A stretch of 64,000 bases of DNA from Aquincola tertiaricarbonis. Its GTDB lineage: Bacteria; Pseudomonadota; Gammaproteobacteria; Burkholderiales; Burkholderiaceae_C. The notes under the pieces are model-generated. The model had not been told where the DNA came from and searched no databases. It worked only from the letters and a program-made list of their open reading frames with translations. Position numbers and translations under genes: made by a program. This document shows positions 57,878 through 64,000 of this stretch, in pieces. The stretch spans positions 1,612,001 through 1,676,000 of the forward strand of contig NZ_CP097635.1 of the NCBI RefSeq assembly GCF_023573145.1, read 5' to 3'. Position 1 is the first letter of the stretch, and each line of letters opens with the position of its first letter.

Positions 57878-58549
57878 GTGAACTACACCCTCCAATTCGC
57901 CGACGTGCTGGCCGCCTGGCCGCTGTTGCTCAAGGGCACGTGGATCACCGTGCAGCTGTCGCTCACCGCCACGGTGTTGGGGCTGGTGGTGGCCATCGTG
58001 TGTGCCTGGGGCAAGACCTCGGGGCCGCGGCCGCTGCGCTGGGTCATCCAGGCCTACATCGAGCTGATCCGCAACACGCCGTTCCTGGTGCAGCTGTTCT
58101 TCTTCTTCTTTGCGCTGCCGGCCATCGGGCTGCGCTGGTCGCCGTACACCGCCGCGCTCACGGCCATGGTGGTGAACCTGGGGGCCTATGCCACCGAGAT
58201 CATCCGCGCCGGCATCGAGTCCATTCCCAAGGGGCAGATCGAGGCCGGCCTGGCGCTGAACATGAAGCGCCACCAGATCTTCCGGCTCATCGTGCTCAAG
58301 CCTGCGCTGCGCGCCATCTTTCCGGCGCTTACCAGCCAGTTCATTTTGCTGATGCTCAGCAGCGCGGTGGTGTCGGTGATCTCGGCCGACGACCTCACCT
58401 CGGTGGCGGCCAACCTGCAGTCGCAAACCTTCCGCAGCTTCGAGATCTACATCGTGGTGGCGCTCATCTACCTGGCGCTGGCCATGGCCTTCTCGGCCCT
58501 GTTCCGCCTGATGCAGCGCCGTTTCCTCTCCTACCCGGACCGCCGCTGA
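57878..58549 (+). CDS. Polar-solute ABC importer permease (HisMQ/GlnP family)
   Basis: A 223-residue inner-membrane permease. IQAYIELIRNTPFLVQLFFF is the conserved start of the BPD_transp_1 domain, and IESIPKGQIEAGLALNMKRH is the EAA loop that contacts the ATPase. GTG start. First gene of the kgu operon; such permeases normally carry amino acids, but the operon suggests that this one moves 2-ketogluconate or a related sugar acid. Its stop overlaps the next start (TGATG). Confidence 0.88.
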   Translation: MNYTLQFADVLAAWPLLLKGTWITVQLSLTATVLGLVVAIVCAWGKTSGPRPLRWVIQAYIELIRNTPFLVQLFFFFFALPAIGLRWSPYTAALTAMVVNLGAYATEIIRAGIESIPKGQIEAGLALNMKRHQIFRLIVLKPALRAIFPALTSQFILLMLSSAVVSVISADDLTSVAANLQSQTFRSFEIYIVVALIYLALAMAFSALFRLMQRRFLSYPDRR

Positions 58550-59202
58550 TGCGTACCTTCGGCCTCAACGACCTGTGGTTCATCGCTGCCGCGGCGCAGT
58601 GGACCATCGCCCTGTCGCTCATCGCCTTCATCGGCGGTGCCGCGGTGGGCCTGCTGCTGGCGCTGGCCCGCACCTCCGACAAGCCTTTGCCCATGGCGGT
58701 GGCGGGCGCCTTCATCCAGGTGTTCCAGGGCACGCCGCTGCTGCTGCAGCTGTTCCTCATCTTCTTCGGGCTGCCGGTGCTGGGGCTGGAAGTCAGCCCC
58801 TGGGTGGCGGCCGGCACGGCGCTGGTGCTCAACACCGGCGCCTTCCTGGGCGAGATCTGGCGCGGCTGCATCCAGGCCGTGCCCCGCGGCCAGTGGGAAG
58901 CGGCCGAGGCGCTGGGCCTGCACTACGTGGCCCGCATGCGCCGCGTGGTGCTGCCGCAGGCCTTCAAGATCGCGCTGCCGCCCACCGTGGGTTACATGGT
59001 GCAGGTGATCAAGGGCACCTCGCTGGCGGCCATCATCGGCTTCACCGAGATCACCCGCGCCGGCCAGATCATCAACAACGCCACCTTCCAGCCGCTGATC
59101 GTGTTCAGCGTGGTGGGCGCCATCTACTTCCTGCTGTGCTGGCCGCTGTCGCTGTGGGCCGGCCACATCGAGCGCCGCCAGGCGCTGGCGCTGCAGCGCT
59201 GA
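58549..59202 (+). CDS. Second permease of the kgu-linked ABC importer
   Basis: A 217-residue permease of the same family. IQVFQGTPLLLQLFLIFFGL and the EAA loop IQAVPRGQWEAAEALGLHYV identify it, and the two permeases probably form the heterodimeric channel. It overlaps the upstream gene by a TGATG. Confidence 0.9.
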   Translation: MRTFGLNDLWFIAAAAQWTIALSLIAFIGGAAVGLLLALARTSDKPLPMAVAGAFIQVFQGTPLLLQLFLIFFGLPVLGLEVSPWVAAGTALVLNTGAFLGEIWRGCIQAVPRGQWEAAEALGLHYVARMRRVVLPQAFKIALPPTVGYMVQVIKGTSLAAIIGFTEITRAGQIINNATFQPLIVFSVVGAIYFLLCWPLSLWAGHIERRQALALQR

Positions 59203-59244
59203 GCCCCCGCTTCTTCTTTCTCGCTTCCATCACCGGAGACACCG

Positions 59245-60057
59245 ATGTCCACCACGTCCCGCCGCCCCTTCATCGCCGCTGCCGCCGCCCTGGCCTGCAG
59301 CACCCTGCTGGCCGCCTGGGCGCCCCTGGCGCAGGCGCAAACGGTGGACGAGATCAGGAAGAAGGGCACGCTCACCGTGGGCATGCTGGTGGACTTTCCG
59401 CCGTACGGCACGGTGGACACCAGCAACAACCCCGACGGGTATGACGCCGACGTGGCCAAGCTGCTGGCCAAGGACCTGGGCGTCAAGCTCAACCTGGTGC
59501 CCGTCACCGGCCCCAACCGCATCCCCTTCCTGCTCACCAACAAGGTGGACGTGCTCATCGCCTCATTGGCGGTGACGCCCGAGCGGGCCAAGCAGGTGCA
59601 GTTCTCGCGCCCGTACTCGGCAGCCACCATCGTGCTGTTTGCGCCCAAGAAGGCCAACATCAAGGCCCCGGCTGACCTGAAGGGCGTGCGCGTGGCCGTG
59701 GCCCGTGCCAGCACGCAAGACACGGCGCTCACCGCCATCGCCCCGGAAGGCACCGAGATCCGCCGCTTCGACGACGACGCCTCGGCCATGCAGGCGCTGC
59801 TGTCGGGCCAGGTCGATGCCATCGGCTGCTCCACCACCGTGGCCGCGCAAATCGCCAAGCGCGCCGGTGCCGACACCTTCGAGCAGAAGCTGGTGCTGCG
59901 CCAGCAGCTGATGGCCGTGGCCATGCGCCCGGGCCAGGCCGACCTGCTGAAGACCATGGACGGCCTGATCGAGAAGAACACCGCCAACGGTGAGCTGAAC
60001 AAGCTCTACACCAAGTGGCTGGGCGCGCCGCTGCCGCAACTGCCGGCCGCCAACTGA
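59245..60057 (+). CDS. Periplasmic binding protein of the kgu-linked ABC importer
   Basis: A 270-residue SBP_bac_3-type protein. The signal peptide ends AQA-QT; the mature start [20 protein letters not shown] and the [20 protein letters not shown] stretch are typical. The family binds polar amino acids and some opines or sugar acids. In this operon 2-ketogluconate is the most reasonable ligand. Confidence 0.88.
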   Translation: MSTTSRRPFIAAAAALACSTLLAAWAPLAQAQTVDEIRKKGTLTVGMLVDFPPYGTVDTSNNPDGYDADVAKLLAKDLGVKLNLVPVTGPNRIPFLLTNKVDVLIASLAVTPERAKQVQFSRPYSAATIVLFAPKKANIKAPADLKGVRVAVARASTQDTALTAIAPEGTEIRRFDDDASAMQALLSGQVDAIGCSTTVAAQIAKRAGADTFEQKLVLRQQLMAVAMRPGQADLLKTMDGLIEKNTANGELNKLYTKWLGAPLPQLPAAN

Positions 60058-60085
60058 AGCCCCTGACCCACCCGAGCGCCGCACG

Positions 60086-60844
60086 ATGAACACCGCCGCC
60101 GAACCCATCATCCGCATCGAGAACGTCAACAAGTGGTACGGGCAGTTCCAGGTGCTCACCGGCATCGACCTGCAGGTGCGGGCGGGTGAACGCATCGTCA
60201 TCTGCGGCCCTTCGGGCTCGGGCAAGTCCACGCTCATCCGCTGCATCAACCGGCTGGAAACGGTGCAGCAGGGCCGCATCGTGGTCGATGGCATCGACCT
60301 GACGGCCAACGCCCGCAACGTGGACGCGGTGCGGCGCGAGGTGGGCATGGTGTTCCAGCAGTTCAACCTGTTTCCGCACCTCACGGTGCTGCAGAACTGC
60401 ACGCTGGCGCCGATGAGCACCCGCGGCGTGCCGCAGGCCCAGGCCGAGGCCACCGCGATGAAGTACCTGGAGCGGGTGCGCATCCCCGAGCAGGCGCACA
60501 AGTACCCGGCGCAGCTGTCGGGCGGCCAGCAGCAGCGCGTGGCCATTGCCCGCGCGCTGTGCATGACGCCCAAGATCATGCTGTTCGACGAGCCCACCTC
60601 CGCACTCGACCCCGAGATGGTGAAGGAGGTGCTGGACACCATGATCGGCCTGGCCGAAGACGGCATGACCATGCTGTGCGTGACGCACGAGATGGGCTTT
60701 GCCCGCAGCGTGGCCGACCGCGTGATCTTCATGGCCGAAGGCCGCATCCTGGAGCAGGCGCCGCCGCAGCAGTTCTTCAGCGCGCCGCAGCACGCCAAGA
60801 CCCAGGCCTTCCTGGGGCAGATCCTGAGCAGCGCGCACGCATGA
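60086..60844 (+). CDS. ATPase of the kgu-linked ABC importer (GlnQ/HisP family)
   Basis: A 252-residue ATPase. Walker [10 protein letters not shown], signature [17 protein letters not shown], Walker [16 protein letters not shown] and H-loop [11 protein letters not shown] are all intact. It overlaps the epimerase-like gene by ATGA, tying transport to catabolism. Confidence 0.92.
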   Translation: MNTAAEPIIRIENVNKWYGQFQVLTGIDLQVRAGERIVICGPSGSGKSTLIRCINRLETVQQGRIVVDGIDLTANARNVDAVRREVGMVFQQFNLFPHLTVLQNCTLAPMSTRGVPQAQAEATAMKYLERVRIPEQAHKYPAQLSGGQQQRVAIARALCMTPKIMLFDEPTSALDPEMVKEVLDTMIGLAEDGMTMLCVTHEMGFARSVADRVIFMAEGRILEQAPPQQFFSAPQHAKTQAFLGQILSSAHA

Positions 60845-61629
60845 GTGCAGCCCAGATCCTGATCTCGCTGTCGTCCTTCGGCGCCGCCGAGGTGCGGCGG
60901 CACGGCCAGCTGTACTTCAGCCGCCTGGCCGCCGAAGCCGGCGCCGATGGCGTGGAAGTGCGCGGCGAGCTGTTGACCGATGCGGCGCAGGAGCTGCCCG
61001 CGCTGGCCGACGTGACGCTGCAGCTGGGCCTGGCCACGGTGTATTCCAGCCCTGAAGGCCTCTTCGCGGCCGATGGCAAGCTGGACCAGGCCGCCTTGCA
61101 ACGCGCGCTTGCGGCCACCCGGCAGCTGGGCGCGCCACGGCTCAAGATGTCCATCGGCGGTTATGGCGCGCAGTCGCGTGAAGCCTCGGCCGCCGAGCTG
61201 CCCGCGCTACGCGCGGCACTGCAGGCCGCCCCGGGCATCGAGCTGGTGATCGAGAACGACCAGACCGTGCCTGCCGGCACCGTGCGGGCGCTGCAGCCCT
61301 TCTTCGAGGCCGCGGCCGATGCCGCGCTGCCGCTGCCGCTGGTGTTCGACCTGGGCAACTGGCACTGGCTGGGCGAATGCCCGCTGCAGGCGGCGCTGGC
61401 GCTGGGCAGCCGCGTGGGCTATGTGCATTGCAAGGGCGTGCAGCGGCTGCCGGCCAAATGGGTGGCGGTGCCGCTGGCCGACTCATCCGCCGCCTGGCGC
61501 ACGGTGCTGGGCACGCTGCCCACCGGCGTGCCCTGGGCCATCGAATACCCGCTGGTGGGCGACGATCTGCTGGACGTCACCCGCACGCAGATCAGCACGC
61601 TGCGCAGCGTGGCCAGGAGCCTGGCATGA
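60841..61629 (+). CDS. kguE: TIM-barrel sugar-acid isomerase/epimerase of the kgu operon (KguE-like)
   Basis: A 262-residue xylose-isomerase-like TIM barrel. [20 protein letters not shown] and [20 protein letters not shown] are conserved strands with metal-binding candidates (Glu, Asp, His). KguE accompanies kguK and kguD in Pseudomonas 2-ketogluconate operons and its exact step is not settled. Starts inside the ATPase stop and overlaps kguK by ATGA. Confidence 0.85.
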   Translation: MSAAQILISLSSFGAAEVRRHGQLYFSRLAAEAGADGVEVRGELLTDAAQELPALADVTLQLGLATVYSSPEGLFAADGKLDQAALQRALAATRQLGAPRLKMSIGGYGAQSREASAAELPALRAALQAAPGIELVIENDQTVPAGTVRALQPFFEAAADAALPLPLVFDLGNWHWLGECPLQAALALGSRVGYVHCKGVQRLPAKWVAVPLADSSAAWRTVLGTLPTGVPWAIEYPLVGDDLLDVTRTQISTLRSVARSLA

Positions 61630-62570
61630 GCGAGCCGCTGGACGTCGTCACCTTCGGTGAGGCGATGCAGATGTTCGTCGCCGCCGAACCCGGCCCGCTG
61701 GAAGACGTGGCCAGCTTCCACAAGCGCACCGCGGGGGCCGAGACCAATGTGGCCATCGGCCTGGCGCGGCTGGGCCTGCGCGTGGGCTGGGTCAGCCGGC
61801 TGGGCACCGAGTCGATGGGCCGCTACCTGCTCAAGGCCATGCAGGCCGAAGGCATCGATTGCTCGCACGTGGTGTGCGACCCCACGCAGCGCACCGCCTT
61901 CCAGTTCAAGGGCCGCGTCACCGATGGCAGCGACCCGCCGGTGGAATACCACCGCAAGGGCTCTGCCGCCAGCCAGATCACGCCGGCCGACATCGACGTG
62001 CCCTGGCTCACTGCGGCCCGCCACCTGCATGCCACCGGCGTGTTCGCGGCGCTTGCGCCCAACACGCTGGCCACCGCACACGAGGTGATGCGCCTGATGC
62101 GCGCCGCCGGCCGCAGCATCTCCTTCGACCCCAACCTGCGGCCCACGCTGTGGCCGTCGACCCAGGCGATGCGCGAAGCCATCAATGCCCTGGCCGCCCG
62201 GGCCGACTGGGTGCTGCCCGGCCTGGAAGAAGGCCGGCTGCTGACCGGGGCCGACACGCCCGAAGGCATTGCCGCCTTCTACCGCGCGCAGGGCGCGCAG
62301 GTGGTGGTGGTGAAGCTGGGCCCCGACGGCGCCTACTTCAGCAGCGAAGCGGCCAGCGGCCATGTGCCGGGCTTTGCGGTGGCCGAGGTGGTGGACACCG
62401 TGGGTGCCGGTGACGGCTTTGCAGTGGGCGTGATCAGCGCGCTGCTGGCCGGCCGCACGCTGCCCGAGGCGGTGCGCCGCGGCGCCTGGATCGGCGCGCG
62501 CGCGGTGCAGGTGCTGGGCGATACCGAAGGCCTGCCCACCCAGGCCCAGCTGCAGGAGAGTGGCCTGTGA
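61626..62570 (+). CDS. kguK: PfkB-family sugar kinase, 2-ketogluconokinase-like
   Basis: A 314-residue ribokinase-fold kinase. FGEAMQMFVAAEPGPLED at the start, GGAETNVAIGLARLG-type substrate loop (here TAGAETNVAIGLARLGLRVG), and the PfkB signature VVDTVGAGDGFAVGVISALL with the catalytic Asp. Phosphorylates 2-ketogluconate to 6-phospho-2-ketogluconate in the pathway proposed; 2-keto-3-deoxygluconate kinase is the alternative. ATGA and GTGA overlaps with both neighbours. Confidence 0.88.
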   Translation: MSEPLDVVTFGEAMQMFVAAEPGPLEDVASFHKRTAGAETNVAIGLARLGLRVGWVSRLGTESMGRYLLKAMQAEGIDCSHVVCDPTQRTAFQFKGRVTDGSDPPVEYHRKGSAASQITPADIDVPWLTAARHLHATGVFAALAPNTLATAHEVMRLMRAAGRSISFDPNLRPTLWPSTQAMREAINALAARADWVLPGLEEGRLLTGADTPEGIAAFYRAQGAQVVVVKLGPDGAYFSSEAASGHVPGFAVAEVVDTVGAGDGFAVGVISALLAGRTLPEAVRRGAWIGARAVQVLGDTEGLPTQAQLQESGL

Positions 62571-63547
62571 TCACGCCCCGCCAGCAGGTGCTGGTGTTCC
62601 GCGAACTGCCGCCCGACCAGCTGGCGCGGCTGCAGGCCGCGCATGAGGTGACCGTGGCCAACCCCCGCGTGGCCGAGCAGCGCGACGCCTTTTTCGAGGC
62701 GCTGCCGCGGGCGCAGGGCCTGATCGGCTCCAGCTACCGCATCGACGCGCCGCTGCTGGCGCAGGCGCCCGCGCTGCGGGTGATTTCCAGCATCTCGGTG
62801 GGCATCGACAACTACGAGCTGCCGGCGCTGCGCGAACGTGGCGTGATGCTGTGCCACACGCCCGGCGTGCTGACCGAGACCACCGCCGACACCTTGTTCG
62901 CGTTGATCATGGCCACCAGCCGCCGCCTGGTGGAGCTGGCCGCGCTGGTGCGCGAAGGCCGCTGGCACAAGAACATCGACGAATCGCTGTTCGGCTGGGA
63001 CGTGCACGGCAAGACGCTGGGCATCGTGGGCTTCGGCCGCATCGGCCAGGCGCTGGCGCGGCGGGCGGCGCTGGGCTTTGGCATGCCGGTGCTGTTCCAC
63101 AACCGCTCGGCCGTGAACGTGAACGAAGAACTGCCCGCCCTGGCCGGCCTGGCCCGCCAGGTGAGCCTGGACGAGCTGCTGGCCCAGGCCGACATCGTGG
63201 CGCTGACGGTGCCTTTGACCGACGAGACGCGCGGCCTGATGAACGCCGAGCGCTTCGCGGCCATGAAGCCCGGCGCGATGCTGGTCAATGGCTCGCGCGG
63301 TGGCGTGGTGGACGAAGCCGCGCTGCTGGCCTCGCTCGACAGCGGGCGCCTGCGCGGCGCCGGCCTGGACGTGTTTGCCACCGAGCCGCTGCCGCTCGAT
63401 TCACCGCTGCGCACCCACCCGCGCGTGACGCCGCTGCCGCACATCGGCTCGGCCACGCACGAGACGCGGCATGCCATGGCGGTGCTGGCCACCAGCAACC
63501 TGCTGCAGGCCCTGGCCGGGCAAACGCCCGCGGCCACGGTGCGCTGA
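62567..63547 (+). CDS. kguD: D-isomer 2-hydroxyacid dehydrogenase, 2-keto-6-phosphogluconate reductase-like
   Basis: A 326-residue NAD(P)H dehydrogenase. The Rossmann motif is GIVGFGRIGQALARRA (about 150-165); catalytic Arg in VNGSRGGVVDEAALL, Glu and His in PLPHIGSATHETRHAM. The family reduces 2-ketogluconate (GhrB) or its 6-phosphate (KguD) to the gluconate form; the operon favours KguD, giving 6-phosphogluconate for central metabolism. GTG start overlapping kguK (GTGA). Confidence 0.9.
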   Translation: MITPRQQVLVFRELPPDQLARLQAAHEVTVANPRVAEQRDAFFEALPRAQGLIGSSYRIDAPLLAQAPALRVISSISVGIDNYELPALRERGVMLCHTPGVLTETTADTLFALIMATSRRLVELAALVREGRWHKNIDESLFGWDVHGKTLGIVGFGRIGQALARRAALGFGMPVLFHNRSAVNVNEELPALAGLARQVSLDELLAQADIVALTVPLTDETRGLMNAERFAAMKPGAMLVNGSRGGVVDEAALLASLDSGRLRGAGLDVFATEPLPLDSPLRTHPRVTPLPHIGSATHETRHAMAVLATSNLLQALAGQTPAATVR

Positions 63548-63659
63548 TCTGGGCCCGCAGCGGGCTGTAGGACAGCCCGCACGCCCCATCGCGCCCTCGC
63601 CCCGCAGCCGGCGCGCCGTGGTGGGGGCAGCATGGTTCTTCAAAGACAAGGAGAACCCC

Positions 63660-64000
63660 ATGAGCCTCACCGAAGCCACCACCCGACCGCTGGCCACGCC
63701 GGATGAACGCCACCGCCCGCAGGGCGCCGGCGACGTGGGCGGCCAGGCCAGCACCACCGACGCCGGTGTGGCGCATGCCACCACCGCGCCCGATGACGCG
63801 CCCGGCGTGGGCCCGGCCGCCCGACCGCAGCCGGTGGACGGCGACTGGGCCCGGCGTGAAGACGCCGGCATCGACCCCGGCCAGGAGTACCCCGACAGCA
63901 CCGGCGTGCGCCGCCCTGGCGTGCATGTGAACGACGACGACAACGTGCTGGAATCGCTGGGCAAGGCCATCACCGACCCGATGACCACCGCAGCAGACGA
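63660..64000 (+). CDS. Hydrophilic protein of unknown function (partial, runs off the window)
   Basis: The first 113 codons, with AAGGAG upstream of the ATG. The visible part is low-complexity, rich in Ala, Pro, Asp, Gly and Thr, without a signal peptide or membrane segment. No family recognised. Possible recent motif: VNDDDNVLESLGKAI near the cut. The gene follows the kgu operon by about 110 bases and need not belong to it. Confidence 0.6.
   Translation, partial: MSLTEATTRPLATPDERHRPQGAGDVGGQASTTDAGVAHATTAPDDAPGVGPAARPQPVDGDWARREDAGIDPGQEYPDSTGVRRPGVHVNDDDNVLESLGKAITDPMTTAAD

Overview
The window is high-GC DNA typical of a metabolically versatile betaproteobacterium of the Burkholderiales (Rubrivivax/Leptothrix/Ideonella/Aquincola-like). 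The reasons are strongly GC-biased third codon positions, many branched-chain-type ABC importers, AraC/MarR/LysR regulators beside aromatic oxygenases, a PEP-CTERM surface protein, and compact operons with ATGA/GTGA/TGATG overlaps. No rRNA, tRNA, CRISPR array or insertion sequence was seen. Both ends of the window cut a gene.

Layout. 1-7.7 kb: the start of a Liv-type importer operon (minus strand), an ArgD-like aminotransferase with a GNAT protein, a LysR regulator, a frameshifted ParE-like toxin remnant, a membrane-anchored unknown protein and an AraC regulator. 7.8-15.7 kb: a three-component ring-hydroxylating dioxygenase, best read as anthranilate 1,2-dioxygenase (andAcAdAbAa, with an AndR-like AraC gene divergent), followed by a complete Liv-type ABC importer. 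15.7-17.8 kb: EamA exporter, flavin-reductase-like protein, orphan BrnA antitoxin. 17.8-28.6 kb: a ten-gene minus-strand operon running iorA, iorB, hotdog thioesterase, fused CoA-ester hydroxylase/old-yellow-enzyme, gentisate 1,2-dioxygenase, FAH-family hydrolase, nitrilase, maleate isomerase, MarR. It is preceded by a divergent AraC gene with a near-perfect sigma-54 promoter. 30.0-36.1 kb: an indole-oxidation operon (SDR, StyA-like and StyB-like monooxygenase, cyclase/isatin-hydrolase family, CrtI-like flavoprotein, SphA/MetA-like channel). Its expected product, anthranilate, would be the substrate of the dioxygenase at 7.8 kb, so the two blocks plausibly form one indole-to-catechol route.

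36.3-49.9 kb: small STAS-like protein, a tandem 73-bp repeat, MarR, a PtxS-like LacI regulator, a Fur-boxed FecI-FecR-TonB-receptor set, a MocR/DJ-1 divergent pair, a PEP-CTERM protein, and an AraC/Baeyer-Villiger monooxygenase/serine-esterase cassette. 50.0-54.8 kb: a visibly lower-GC block that looks horizontally acquired, with four tightly packed genes: QueC-like synthetase, DUF6884-GIY-YIG nuclease, SIR2 fused to a P-loop kinase, nucleoside 2-deoxyribosyltransferase-like protein. It looks like an undescribed defence system and is the strongest novelty candidate. 55.0-57.7 kb: a Tat-exported FAD oxidoreductase and a YhcG/DUF1016 nuclease. 57.9-63.5 kb: a 2-ketogluconate (kgu) operon with its own polar-amino-acid-type ABC importer, preceded by two palindromes of the PtxS operator type. 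A third copy lies in front of the LacI gene 20 kb away, which links that regulator to this operon.

All functional names rest on recognition of motifs and gene order by eye; no database search was run.
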